From assembly GCF_002214365.1 (NCBI RefSeq), contig NZ_CP014854.1, positions 682,001 to 746,000 on the forward strand: a stretch of 64,000 nt of DNA. Direction: 5' to 3'. The notes under the pieces are model-generated. The model made no database searches. It was given only the letters and a program-made list of their open reading frames with translations, and had not been told where the DNA came from. Numbering within the stretch: position 1 is the first letter of the stretch; every line of letters begins with the position of its first letter. The position numbers were made by a program, and so were the translations under genes. This DNA is from Thermococcus celer Vu 13 = JCM 8558. Lineage in GTDB: Archaea; Methanobacteriota_B; Thermococci; Thermococcales; Thermococcaceae. This document shows positions 55,833 through 64,000 of the stretch, in pieces.

Positions 55833-55854
55833 TCAGACTGTGGATGAAGTCTGA
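55833..55854 (+). terminator. Hairpin after trm5
   Basis: TCAGACT (55833-55839) pairs perfectly with AGTCTGA (55848-55854) around an 8-base loop. It sits between trm5 and the convergent broken gene and may end either transcript. Confidence 0.4.
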
Positions 55855-55862
55855 ACTACCAT

Positions 55863-56311
55863 TTAACAGATCGTCAAGAGCTTAAACCTCACCTCCCTAA
55901 GGAGATACATCGTGTCCTTATCCCAGGAGGAATAGCCTGCATCAACATCGGCGATGCGACAAGAAAGCTCAACGGAAACTTCAGGTTGTTCCCGAATCAC
56001 GCTAAGATCATTGAACATTTTGAGGATATTGGAGTAGGTTATCAAGTAACCTTCGAGTTTTTCGGGCAGATGTTTCTCCTGTTTTGAGGTAGGTTTCCGG
56101 TTTTATTGAAACAGGGATTCTCTGCTCTCCAATTATGATGAATCCATCGATTCCCTTTGACTCGTCCTTGGGTTTGGCGGGCTCGTAACTCCCATTGAGT
56201 TCCTCTGCGACCTTCTTTAGCTTCCTCGATCGCTTCTGGATGCTTTTGCAGGTACCATTGCCTCCACTCCTCAAAAGTCCCGCCGCTCTTCTTGAACTCC
56301 TTAAATATCAC
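55863..56311 (-). pseudogene. Broken gene of unknown family, two +1 shifts
   Basis: Three minus-strand frames join into one protein of about 148 residues if two extra bases are ignored. Frame 1 reads from GTG 56311 to QKHPEAIEEAK; a +1 base near 56214 then leads into KVAEELNGSYEPAKPKDES and GIDGFIIIGEQRIPVSIKP; a second +1 near 56070-56075 leads into [19 protein letters not shown] and on to the stop at 55863. Hydrophobic strands and the IDGF...SIKP spacing hint at a nuclease-like core (Asp, then X-Lys), but the acidic residue before Lys is Ser. The stretch is AT-richer than its surroundings. Neither function nor family is known to me. Confidence 0.6.
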
Positions 56312-56423
56312 CGGTTATGAAATAGGATGGGACGATTAAAATAGGTTACGTCCTGAGCGCTACCCGGAGAGATACTTAACAGACCATAAAAGCGAATAAT
56401 AAAAAGAACACAAAGGCCAAAAA

Positions 56424-57749
56424 TCACTTCCCGGCTATCCTCACGTTCTCGAACCTCACGAAGGGCGTTATCATGGTCGTCATGAAGGGTATCACCGTCT
56501 GCTCCCTCGAGGCCTCGCTCGCCTCCTTAAGCAGGTCGTAGACGTTTCCCGCCATGAGGAAGACGCTCGCGCCCTTGACCTCGCCGTCCTCGATGAGGAA
56601 GGCCGGGTTCGCCGTCACCGCGAAGTTCCCGTTGTCCGGGTTGCTGGAGTGGGCCCCCTGGAAGCCGTCCACGAAGTAGCCGCGGTCGATCTCGGCTATC
56701 ATGTCCTCAAGGGAGCGCTTTCCTTTCTCTATGACCACGTTGTGGAAGCCTATGCTTATCCCGCCGCTTCTAAGGTCGCGCTTTCCGTTTCCGGTGCTCT
56801 CCGTGCCGTGGACCTTCGCCCAGTAATTGTCCCAGACGAAGCCCCTGAAGGTTCCGTTTTCGATCAGAACGTTCTTCCTCGTCGGCACTCCCTCGCCGTC
56901 GGCTATCACCGGCTGTATCGAGAGCTCGTGGAACGGGTCGTCGTACATCGTGAGGGTTTCGCTCGCTATCCTCTCACCTATTCTTCCGGCGAGCGGCGTC
57001 GTCTCCTTCACCAGCCTCTCACCGCTGAAGGCCGGGAGGAGGGCGTAGCTGAAGAGCCCGGCGATGGCCCAGGGCCCAAGTATCACCGGAACCTCCTCGT
57101 TCTTGCTTGCTTTCACGCTGTAAGCCCACTTGACCTTCTGGACGGCCTTCTCCACGATTCCCTCGACGTCGAGGTTCAGGTCCCTTCTCGCGTCGAAGTC
57201 GAAGATTCCAGGGGTCACGACGTCCCCTTTCCTTCCCACGAGCTCGAGGAACAGGAAGGCCGCGCCGCCCTCCTGCGAGACGTCTACGCCATGGGAGTTG
57301 ACGATACGCTCCTCCCTCCAGGAGACGCCGCCCTCTCCTCCCGCGACGACCGCGTTTGGGTCCTTCTCGCGGGCGAGCTTTATGCCCCGAACGAGCATCT
57401 CAACGAGTTTGTCAGGAGAGGCTTCCTTAAGCTCGTAGTTCGGCTTCGGCGCTTCCCTGTACTTCCCTGGATCGGGGAGGGAGACCCACTTCTCGTCCGG
57501 GCTGTTGAGCCTCGCCATCTCCCTCGCCAGGTCTATGGCCTTCTTCACCCTCTCCGGCTCGTCGCTGTCGATGATGGCAAGGCCGAGGCGCCTGTTCTTT
57601 ATCCCGCGGATTACGGTCACGGCCCCGCCCCTCGTGGAGGCCATCGATATCTCGTTGAGCTCGACGCTCGCGCTAACGTCCCTTGAGCGGTAAACTGCAA
57701 TCTCGAGCTCGTCGAAAAACCTCTCGCCGTACCTTATCAGGTTCTCCAT
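56424..57749 (-). CDS. tldE: TldE/PmbA-like protease subunit
   Basis: A 441-residue PmbA/TldE homologue, the non-catalytic partner of the TldD metalloprotease. It has the family fold but no HExxxH motif; conserved segments are VSQEGGAAFLFLELVGRKGD, HELSIQPVIADGEGVPTRKN and GYFVDGFQGAHSSNPDNGNF. TldD/TldE process small peptides in bacteria (microcin B17, CcdA degradation); the archaeal role is unknown. The start is ATG 57749 (MENLIRYGERF), with GTG-led alternatives upstream to 57758 preceded by GGTGAGG. It begins 2-11 bases after the tldD stop, the same operon, and ends well before the broken gene. Confidence 0.92.
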   Translation of the reverse strand: MENLIRYGERFFDELEIAVYRSRDVSASVELNEISMASTRGGAVTVIRGIKNRRLGLAIIDSDEPERVKKAIDLAREMARLNSPDEKWVSLPDPGKYREAPKPNYELKEASPDKLVEMLVRGIKLAREKDPNAVVAGGEGGVSWREERIVNSHGVDVSQEGGAAFLFLELVGRKGDVVTPGIFDFDARRDLNLDVEGIVEKAVQKVKWAYSVKASKNEEVPVILGPWAIAGLFSYALLPAFSGERLVKETTPLAGRIGERIASETLTMYDDPFHELSIQPVIADGEGVPTRKNVLIENGTFRGFVWDNYWAKVHGTESTGNGKRDLRSGGISIGFHNVVIEKGKRSLEDMIAEIDRGYFVDGFQGAHSSNPDNGNFAVTANPAFLIEDGEVKGASVFLMAGNVYDLLKEASEASREQTVIPFMTTMITPFVRFENVRIAGK

Positions 57750-57759
57750 CTTCACCACC

Positions 57760-59145
57760 TCACCCGATGAGGATTCCCCCGTCGAAGCGCATGTGCGGGC
57801 CGCCCGAGCTGACGAAGGCCGTCTGTCCCTTTCCGCAGAAGCCCGTCTCGATGCCGAAGTCCTTTCCGACGGCGGATATCTTCCTGAGGGCCTCGATGGC
57901 CACCCCCGTTATGGACGTGTCCCTTATCGGCTCGGCTATCTCGCCGTTCCTGATGACGTAGCCCTCCTGGACGCCGACCTGGAAGGCGCTGTTGAGCTGG
58001 GCCTGGCCGCCGCGGAAGTCCACCACGTAGTAGCCGAACTTGATGTCCTCGATGAGCTCCTCGAAGGAGTGGTCGCCGGGCTCGAAGACCGTGTTCCTCA
58101 TCCTGATTATCGGCGGGTAGCGGTAGCTCTCGGCCCTCGCGTGACCGTTCGGCTCCATGCCCCACCTGTGCGCGTACTCGCGGTTGAGCATTATCTCCTT
58201 CAGCACGCCGTTCTCGATGATGTGGATGTCCCTAACCGGAACGCCCTCGTCGTCGTATTTGTCGTTTCCGAAGCCGCCCTCGACGTAGCGCTCGCTCATC
58301 GTCACGTACTCGGGCGCTATTTGCTTCCCTATGAGGTCCTTGAAGGGCGAGTTCACGGTCAGATCCGCCTCGGCCAGATGTCCGAGGGCCTCGTGCGCTA
58401 TGATGCCGACTGTTATCGGCCCCGCGACTATCGGGAACTCGCCGCGCTTCGGGGCAACGCCCCTTAGCTGGCTGTGCATCTTCCTCAGCAGTCTCTCGGC
58501 GACCTTCTCGTTCGGCTCCTTCTCGGTCATGAGCTCCCAGCCGTAGTCAACGGCCCCGATGCCGTCCCTGGCCATCGCCAGCTTTCCGTCGGCCTTTCCT
58601 GTAACGTACGTCCCCTGGTAGAGGTAGTTGTAGTCCCACTCTATCCTCGTGCCCTCGCTCGTCAGCAGAAGCTTTTTGCCGCCGCCGTCCTCGTACCTCA
58701 CCTGGACGCTCTTGACGGCCTTGTCCTCCTTGAGAAGTTTCTCCAGCTCGATTAGGTGGGCGACCTTCTCCTCGACGTCAACCTCCCGCGGCCTGACCCT
58801 CATCCTGCTGACCACGAAGTCCTGGACCGGCTTCACCTCGGCCAGCTCTATCTTCTCCTTCTTCGTCTCCGCGGCCGCCCTCGCCAGCTTGTAGGCCTCC
58901 TCGATCTTCTTCTCGAGGTTCTCGAGTTGGGTGGTCGACGCGAACCCCCAGGCGCCGTCCGCCAGAACGCGTATGGCGACGCCCCTGTGGAGCTTTCCCG
59001 TGAAGCTCGTGAAGACACCGTCCTTGAGCCCGAGGGTGGTCTTCCTCAGGTCCTCGTAGCGGAGCTCCACGTACTCGGCCTTCAGGTTCTCCTCCGCCCA
59101 GCGGAGAGCGTTCTCCAGCTCGTCCATGGTCACCACCGTTTTCAT
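57760..59145 (-). CDS. tldD: TldD-like zinc metalloprotease
   Basis: A 461-residue TldD, the catalytic subunit of the TldD/TldE protease. The zinc motif is IIAHEALGHLAEADL (HExxxH), in the middle of the chain, and the third ligand Cys-containing C-terminal stretch is GFCGKGQTAFVSSGGPHMRF. Other family runs are GDHSFEELIEDIKFGYYVVD and GGQAQLNSAFQVG. It is 461 residues, the standard size. It is first in the operon with tldE. Its promoter region (59146-59257) is shared with the divergent cupin gene and contains ACTATAAAAGTC, a TATA usable in the minus direction. No nearby precursor-peptide gene was seen. Confidence 0.95.
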   Translation of the reverse strand: MKTVVTMDELENALRWAEENLKAEYVELRYEDLRKTTLGLKDGVFTSFTGKLHRGVAIRVLADGAWGFASTTQLENLEKKIEEAYKLARAAAETKKEKIELAEVKPVQDFVVSRMRVRPREVDVEEKVAHLIELEKLLKEDKAVKSVQVRYEDGGGKKLLLTSEGTRIEWDYNYLYQGTYVTGKADGKLAMARDGIGAVDYGWELMTEKEPNEKVAERLLRKMHSQLRGVAPKRGEFPIVAGPITVGIIAHEALGHLAEADLTVNSPFKDLIGKQIAPEYVTMSERYVEGGFGNDKYDDEGVPVRDIHIIENGVLKEIMLNREYAHRWGMEPNGHARAESYRYPPIIRMRNTVFEPGDHSFEELIEDIKFGYYVVDFRGGQAQLNSAFQVGVQEGYVIRNGEIAEPIRDTSITGVAIEALRKISAVGKDFGIETGFCGKGQTAFVSSGGPHMRFDGGILIG

Positions 59146-59257
59146 CCGTTCATCGGTGCTTCCGCTTTGAACTATAAAAGTCTTTTGAGCATTTAGATGG
59201 CGGTCGAAAGAGAAAGCTTTTCAATCGTCTTTGGGTATTCCTATGTGGGGGGAAGAG

Positions 59258-59602
59258 ATGAAAGCCCATATCAAGAACCTCATCGACAGGGGGACCTATC
59301 GGAAGCTCCCACTCTTCGAGGGCGAACTGCCCGAGGGGAGCTACGCCCAGATCGTCGAGGTCAAGCCGGGGCGGACGGTTGGGAAGCACTACCACCTGCG
59401 CCAGTACGAGCTGTTCTACATAATGAGCGGCGAGGCGAGGCTCGGGATAGGCGAGAGGGAGTACATCGCGAGACCCGGCGACGTCTTCCTGGTGAAGCCA
59501 AAAACGGTTCACTGGGTGATCAACGAGAGGGACGAACCCTTCAGGCTCTTCGTGGTGAAGCTGAACTACCGCGGCGATGACTCCGTGTGGCTGGGGGAAT
59601 AG
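59258..59602 (+). CDS. Cupin-domain protein
   Basis: A 114-residue single-domain cupin. Motif 1 is GKHYHLRQYELFYIMSG (His, His and Glu metal ligands) and motif 2 is PGDVFLVKPKTVHWVIN (His). Small cupins of this type bind a metal and may be isomerases or sugar-binding sensors; the substrate is unknown. ATG 59258 is chosen because GGGGGGAAGAG precedes it; the frame extends upstream to 59231 but includes that ribosome site. Two bases separate it from the racemase gene, so they form an operon. Confidence 0.88.
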   Translation: MKAHIKNLIDRGTYRKLPLFEGELPEGSYAQIVEVKPGRTVGKHYHLRQYELFYIMSGEARLGIGEREYIARPGDVFLVKPKTVHWVINERDEPFRLFVVKLNYRGDDSVWLGE

Positions 59603-59604
59603 CG

Positions 59605-60300
59605 ATGCCCGAGAGGACCATCGGCATCCTCGGCGGAATGGGGCCTCTGGCAACGGTCGAACTCTTCAGGCGGATAGTGGAGAAAACGCCCGCCAGAAGA
59701 GACCAGGAGCACCCGAGGATCATAATCTACGACAACCCGAAGATACCCGACAGGACCGCCTTCATCCTCGGGAACGGCGAGGACCCGCGGCCCGAGCTCA
59801 TCGACTCCGCCAAAAAGCTCGAGAGCTGGGGGGCTGACTTCATAATAATGCCCTGCAACACGGCCCATTTCTTCGCCGAGACGATTCAAAGGGCGATAAG
59901 CATCCCTCTCGTCAGTATGATAGAGGAAACGGCGAAGCTCGTGAGGGAGCTGGGGTTGAGGAAGGTGGGCCTCCTCGCCACCGACGGCACCATCAAGGGA
60001 CTCGTCTATCACAGGGCCCTCCTCAACCACGGCATCTCCATAGCCGTTCCCGGAAGGAAGGATCAGGAGCTCGTGATGAGGGCGATATACGATGGTGTGA
60101 AGGCCGGAAACGTCGAGCTGGGAAGGGAACTCCTCCTGAAGGTCGCAAAAAAGCTCGAGAAACGCGTAGACGGAATGATAGCAGGATGCACGGAGGTCAG
60201 CGTTGCGTTGAGGCCCGGGGATCTGAGCGTTCCCCTCATCGATCCCCTCGACGTGGTGGCGGAGAAAGCGGTGAGGCTCGCCCTCGGCGAGGAGTTCTAA
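59605..60300 (+). CDS. Aspartate/glutamate racemase family protein
   Basis: A 231-residue amino-acid racemase of the Asp/Glu superfamily. The two catalytic cysteines are in MPCNTAHFF and IAGCTEVSVAL, and GILGGMGPLATVELF opens the protein. Aspartate racemase is the closest match, supplying or removing D-aspartate; related enzymes include hydantoin and broad amino-acid racemases. ATG 59605 follows GGGGGAATAGCG. Third in order with the cupin gene, transcribed together. The stop overlaps the convergent corA gene by 4 bases. Confidence 0.93.
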   Translation: MPERTIGILGGMGPLATVELFRRIVEKTPARRDQEHPRIIIYDNPKIPDRTAFILGNGEDPRPELIDSAKKLESWGADFIIMPCNTAHFFAETIQRAISIPLVSMIEETAKLVRELGLRKVGLLATDGTIKGLVYHRALLNHGISIAVPGRKDQELVMRAIYDGVKAGNVELGRELLLKVAKKLEKRVDGMIAGCTEVSVALRPGDLSVPLIDPLDVVAEKAVRLALGEEF

Positions 60301-61276
60301 AGCCAGCCCTTTCTCCTGAAGTAGGCGAGCATTCCGACGGCTATGGCGAGCATCGTGATGAGAACGAGCGGATAGCCGTACCTCCAGTAAAGTTCGGGCA
60401 TGTAGCGGAAGTTCATCCCGTAGAGCCCGGTTATGAAGGTCAGCGGGATGAATATCGTCGAGACCACCGTGAGTATCCGAATTATGTCGTTGGTCTTCAT
60501 CGAGATGGTAGAGTAGTAGAGCTCTATCAGACTGCCGGCGAGCTCTCGCTGGCCCTCGAGTACCTCAAGGACTTCAAGGACGTGGTCGTGGAGTTCCCCC
60601 ACGTAGTTCCGGGTTTCCTCGCTGAAGAACTCCTTTCCCTCGAGTTCAAGCTTCCTGAAGGCCTCCAGCAGGGGAAATATCGTGCGGCGCATGAAGAGCG
60701 TCTGCCGCCTGAGGTTGTGTATCCTCCTTAGAACGCCTTCGTCCCCCCGTGAGAGTATCTGCACTTCGAGTTCCTCCATCTGGAGCTTATGCGCTCTATT
60801 ATCGGGACGTAGTTCTCAACGACCGCCTCGAGGAGGGCGAAGAGCAGGTAATCCGCCCCACTCTCCCGCAGGAGACCCTCGCCCTCCCTTATGCTCTCCC
60901 GAACGGGGTTGAAAACATCGCCCCGTCTCTCCTGGATCGTCACCACGATGTTGTCCTTCAGTAAAATTCCTATCCTTTCCCTCTTCAGGTTCCCCTCCAT
61001 CTCGTACACCTGATGGAGGAGGATGAACAGGTAATCCGGAAACACGAAGACCCTGGCACGAGATCCTGCCTTCCCGAGGTGCTTGATCGGCCGCTCGTGG
61101 ACGCCAAGGACTTTAATGACGTCCTGGAGAAGGGAGAGGGTGTCAACGTTAACCCAGACGACATCGTATTCCCCAATCTTCAGGGCCTCGCTCAGGCTGG
61201 AGACCTTCGCGCTGGTGAATCTATCCTTCGAGTAGGCGATGACGGTTATCGTGGGGTTCTCGGGTTTATCGTTCAT
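60297..61276 (-). pseudogene. corA: CorA-family magnesium transporter, one frame break
   Basis: A CorA Mg/Co channel read in two overlapping frames. The N-terminal cytosolic alpha/beta domain runs from 61276 to about 60785 (ending ENYVPIIERISS); then the frame shifts. The C-terminal stretch, with the long stalk helix and two membrane helices, contains the signature YGMNF in the loop between them. Restoring one missing base near 60780-60784 (TCC-AG for TCC-CAG) gives about 326 residues, the normal CorA length. The start ATG 61276 is preceded by GGTGGTAGA. The loss is at a run of C, so a base-calling error is the simplest explanation; if real, the cell loses this Mg transporter. Confidence 0.9.
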
Positions 61277-61415
61277 TCTACCACCTCACGTATGAAACCT
61301 CTGTTTGGGATGAAAACTTCCCCGCACTTCATCCAACACGAAAGGGGCCTGCGATTGGTTATGATTTCGGCCGAAACCCCTTAAAACCTTCCCGCCAACT
61401 TAGCCCGGTGGTGGC

Positions 61416-62609
61416 ATGGAGATAGGAGTCGTTGGAAAACCAAACGTTGGGAAGTCTACCTTCTTCTCGGCGGCAACGCTCGTCGACGTTCAGATTGCCA
61501 ATTACCCCTTCACGACCATCGACGCCAACGTCGGCGTAACCTACGCGATAGCCGAGCACCCCTGCAGGGAACTCGGATGCACGCCGAACCCCCAGAACTA
61601 CGAGTACAGGGACGGAAAGGCGCTGATCCCGATAAGGATGATAGACGTCGCCGGCCTCGTGCCGGGGGCCCACGAGGGACGGGGGCTCGGCAACAAGTTC
61701 CTCGACGACCTCAGGATGGCCTCGGCCCTGATCCACGTCGTCGATGCCACGGGTAAGACCGACGCCGAGGGCAACCCCGTGGAGCACCACGACCCGGTGG
61801 AGGACATGGAGTTCCTCGAAAAGGAGATAGACTACTGGATATACGGCATCCTGAGGAAGAACTGGGAGAAGTTCGCGAAGCGCGTCAAGCTCCAGCACCT
61901 CAAACTGGCGGGGGCCATCGCGGACCAGCTGACCGGGATAGGCGTCACGGAGGAGGACACCCTCGAGGCCATCCACAGACTCGGCCTGAGCGACGACCCA
62001 ACGGAATGGAGCGAGGAGGATCTGCTCGCCTTCGTCCGCGAGTTGAGGAAGGTGAACAAGCCCATCATCATCGCCGCCAACAAGGCGGACGCGGCCGCCG
62101 ACGCCCAGATAGAGCGCCTCATCAGGAAGGGGAAGAGCAGGGGCTACATAGTGGTTCCAACCTCGGCGGCGGCCGAGCTCACCCTCAGAAAGGCCGCGAA
62201 GGCAGGCTTCATAGACTACGTTCCCGGCTCGAGCGACTTCAGGATCCTGAAGCCGATGAGTGCCAAGCAGGAGAGGGCCCTGCAACTGATAAAGGAGAGG
62301 GTTCTCGACAGGTTCGGCTCCACGGGCGTGCAGGAGGTCATAAACAGGGCCACCTTCGAGCTCCTCAACCTCATCCCGGTCTATCCTGTCGAGGACGAGC
62401 ACAAGCTCACGGACCAGTTCGGCAACGTCCTGCCTCACGTTCACCTGCTCCCCAAGGGCTCTACGCCCCGCGATTTGGCCTACAAGGTCCACACGGACCT
62501 CGGAAAGACGTTCCTCTACGCGGTCAACGCCAGAACCCACCGGCGCGTCGGGGAGGACTACGAGCTAAAGTTCAACGACATCATCAAGATCGTGGCTACC
62601 GCAAGATGA
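61416..62609 (+). CDS. ychF: YchF/Obg-like GTPase, archaeal type
   Basis: A 397-residue OBG-family P-loop NTPase. G1 is [20 protein letters not shown]3 [17 protein letters not shown] and G4 in IIAANKADA; the C-terminal TGS domain ends in [20 protein letters not shown]. The family (YchF/OLA1) binds ATP or GTP and associates with ribosomes. The G4 motif NKAD favours GTP here, unlike NMxE in bacterial YchF. GGTGGCATGG precedes ATG 61416. Its last 14 bases overlap the convergent GH114-like gene. The gap to corA has a short TATA-like CCTTAAAAC near 61379. Confidence 0.95.
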   Translation: MEIGVVGKPNVGKSTFFSAATLVDVQIANYPFTTIDANVGVTYAIAEHPCRELGCTPNPQNYEYRDGKALIPIRMIDVAGLVPGAHEGRGLGNKFLDDLRMASALIHVVDATGKTDAEGNPVEHHDPVEDMEFLEKEIDYWIYGILRKNWEKFAKRVKLQHLKLAGAIADQLTGIGVTEEDTLEAIHRLGLSDDPTEWSEEDLLAFVRELRKVNKPIIIAANKADAAADAQIERLIRKGKSRGYIVVPTSAAAELTLRKAAKAGFIDYVPGSSDFRILKPMSAKQERALQLIKERVLDRFGSTGVQEVINRATFELLNLIPVYPVEDEHKLTDQFGNVLPHVHLLPKGSTPRDLAYKVHTDLGKTFLYAVNARTHRRVGEDYELKFNDIIKIVATAR

Positions 62610-63534
62610 AGCGGCCGAGCAGTATCAGCGGAAGGAAGAACGCCGGCCCGCAGACGGCCTTTCCGTTCTTACCTTTGGGGCTCTCCTGAGGTGTACGGTT
62701 CACGGTACCGGTCGCGTGAGGTTCACAGGGGTCGAAGCCCATCCGCTGAAGGCTTAGGTCGGCGAGGTAAACCTCGGAGACGTTGTACTCCTTCGCGTAC
62801 CCGCATATTAGCTTTGAGAACTCCTCAACCTGGGATTCGTCCGCCAGGTTGGCGTAACTCAGTGCGAGTATCGAGACGTTGAGGGATCTGAGCCTTTTAA
62901 CCTGATCGAACTCCCATTGAAGGTCGCTCCCATCGAAAACCGCGTAGCGGCCGCTCGAAAAGTCGTAGTAGGTCACGAAGTCCTCGAAGAGGACGTGGTC
63001 AACGTACGGGGCTATCCCACTGGCTATCGAGAAGCCCCTGTTGGCGATTATCGTGATGTTCGGATAGCGCTCCCTGATGGCCCTCACGAGGTCGACCATT
63101 CCCTCCTTTTTGTCCGGGTACTGATCCACGTAGTCGAGGTTGTCGAGGAAGACGCCGTTAAAGCCCCTGGAGAGGATGTAAGGGACCGCCCTATCCAGGA
63201 TTACACGCCTCCATTCGGGCGACGAGAAGTCCACCACCCTCTCGTCCCAGTTCGAATCTTTTCCGATAATTAAGTTCTCAGAAACGTCCTTCGCCCACGG
63301 TTCCCAGCCGCCGATGGTGGCGAGGCTGACATAGCCGACGACGGTGTGGTTGCGGGAGAGCTTCGAAACGTAGGTTTCGTCCACGGTGGGGGAGAGGATT
63401 ATCACATCGAAGCTATTCAGTTTGGAGTACACCGACGAATTCATCTGACCGTAGTAGACCGCGAAGCTCGCCGAGGCGAGTGGCGTGAAAACCAAGGCGA
63501 AGAATAAAACGAAAAACCGGATCCGCTTCATCAT
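62596..63534 (-). CDS. Secreted GH114-like protein with CGP-CTERM
   Basis: A 312-residue exported protein. A signal peptide (MKRIRFFVLFFALVFTPLAS) is followed by a TIM-barrel domain of the TM1410/GH114 type: YYGQMNSSVYSKLNSFDVII, the SPEWRRVILDRAV strand, FNGVFLDNLDYVD with its Asp pair, and NITIIANRGFSI. Some relatives are endo-alpha-1,4-polygalactosaminidases, but the substrate here is unproven. A short linker leads to [17 protein letters not shown] and a basic end, the CGP-CTERM surface anchor. Its start overlaps the stop of the upstream pilin-like gene (ATGATGA), giving a two-gene operon. Confidence 0.85.
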   Translation of the reverse strand: MMKRIRFFVLFFALVFTPLASASFAVYYGQMNSSVYSKLNSFDVIILSPTVDETYVSKLSRNHTVVGYVSLATIGGWEPWAKDVSENLIIGKDSNWDERVVDFSSPEWRRVILDRAVPYILSRGFNGVFLDNLDYVDQYPDKKEGMVDLVRAIRERYPNITIIANRGFSIASGIAPYVDHVLFEDFVTYYDFSSGRYAVFDGSDLQWEFDQVKRLRSLNVSILALSYANLADESQVEEFSKLICGYAKEYNVSEVYLADLSLQRMGFDPCEPHATGTVNRTPQESPKGKNGKAVCGPAFFLPLILLGRFILR

Positions 63535-63989
63535 ATCAGCCTCGTCCAGACGGTAACCTCTATCCTGCAGGGAAATTCCTTCCTGTAAACGGGTGTCCAG
63601 TAGTTCGCCCAGTAATTCACCGGCTCCAACGAACCGTGCTCACCTGAAGCTGGGTTGGGGTGTGTAATCGGCCCCTTACCGGCAACGTCCTTTAAGGAGC
63701 CGAAGCAGACCAGCTCGACATTTGCTCGGGTAATGGGCTTCTTGAGGGCCCATATACGATACAGAACCTTGTACGTGCCGTCAGTGCTGTTCTCTTCAAC
63801 CCAGGCTTCAACCTTGAAATTTCCTCCATCATACACCACAGGGGTTCGGGTATCCGGAAAAACGGTAAGTATCATTGGATGAGATATAGATATGCCCCCC
63901 AGGGCCCGGAATACCATCAGGACTATCACCAGCACGGCCGCTATCATGAATAGGTACTCGAGGGAGCCCTGTCCTTTGTTGATCCCCAT
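63531..63989 (-). CDS. Class III signal peptide protein, pilin-like
   Basis: A 152-residue protein that begins MGINKGQGSLEYLFMIAAVL, the class III signal peptide (Q-X-S-X-E-Y-X-X-L) cut by the archaeal prepilin peptidase EppA before the Gln. The hydrophobic helix would be the pilus or assembly core, and the remaining 110 residues form a beta-rich exposed head (VYDGGNFKVEAWVEEN and so on). It is probably a pilus or surface-fibre subunit, or minor pilin. Upstream extent is cut at the window end, but the start is inside. Co-transcribed with the GH114-like protein. Confidence 0.85.
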   Translation of the reverse strand: MGINKGQGSLEYLFMIAAVLVIVLMVFRALGGISISHPMILTVFPDTRTPVVYDGGNFKVEAWVEENSTDGTYKVLYRIWALKKPITRANVELVCFGSLKDVAGKGPITHPNPASGEHGSLEPVNYWANYWTPVYRKEFPCRIEVTVWTRLI

Positions 63990-64000
63990 TTTGACCCCTC

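Overview
This window is chromosomal DNA of a hyperthermophilic euryarchaeon of the order Thermococcales, most likely a Thermococcus. The evidence is internal. There is a TET-type M42 aminopeptidase, an intein in RtcB of the kind known from Pyrococcus, a type II thermosome with a GGM tail, deoxyhypusine synthase, TiaS, Trm10, archaeal Trm5, a KEOPS Bud32 kinase, archaeal adenosylcobinamide-salvage genes, two secreted proteins ending in the CGP-CTERM sorting signal, and archaeal TATA boxes about 25 nt upstream of leaderless or GGTGA-led starts. The DNA is fairly GC-rich and very densely coded, with many 4-nt ATGA overlaps. I cannot name the species.

Layout. 0-7 kb: the end of the TET aminopeptidase, a Rad3/XPD helicase, a hairpin-rich gap, an EamA permease, a GT2 glycosyltransferase and panB. 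7-13 kb: an RNA-repair and tRNA-modification run (vapB-vapC-archease-Trm4-PUA-like protein-rtcB with intein), then moaC. 13-24 kb: a MutS-like ATPase, bud32, a thermosome gene with three frame breaks, htpX, an SDR with an altered active site, deoxyhypusine synthase, a DUF4143-type ATPase behind three palindromes, tiaS and a GNAT. 24-31 kb: an HTH regulator, an HD phosphohydrolase, two divergent adenylate-forming proteins with a DUF835 membrane protein, and a three-hairpin H/ACA-like RNA. 31-45 kb: moeA/moaB and a long cobinamide-salvage region (cbiZ, cobT-like, cobQ, cobY, cobS, cobZ, cbiB, cobD), interspersed with secreted proteins, a Dph6-like PP-loop protein and a uracil-DNA glycosylase homologue. 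45-56 kb: tandem paralogues of unknown function, a candidate structured RNA before valS, trm10, a GT-C glycosyltransferase with a small EamA-like partner, tRNA-Glu(UUC), anaerobic ribonucleotide reductase nrdD/nrdG, trm5 and a broken gene. 56-64 kb: tldE/tldD, a cupin protein, an aspartate/glutamate racemase, a frame-broken corA, a YchF-like GTPase, a GH114-like secreted protein and a class III signal-peptide protein.

How the genes work together. The cob genes cover conversion of salvaged cobinamide to cobyric acid (CbiZ), attachment of aminopropanol phosphate (CobD, CbiB), GDP activation (CobY), nucleotide-loop joining (CobS, CobT-like) and dephosphorylation (CobZ). No corrin-ring genes are visible in this window. 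MoaC, MoaB and MoeA belong to molybdenum/tungsten pterin cofactor synthesis. Archease and RtcB form the tRNA-splicing and RNA-repair ligase system. TiaS, Trm4, Trm5, Trm10, Bud32 and the H/ACA RNA all act on tRNA or rRNA.

Most notable: three single-base losses in the thermosome gene and one in corA, each at a short C or G run, which look like undercalls or recent lesions; the triple H/ACA-like RNA; a second RNA candidate upstream of valS; a structured leader before cobQ; three evenly spaced 19-bp palindromes around an ATPase promoter; and a gene at 55.9-56.3 kb broken by two +1 shifts. All calls come from reading the sequence and from memory of protein families; no database search was run.
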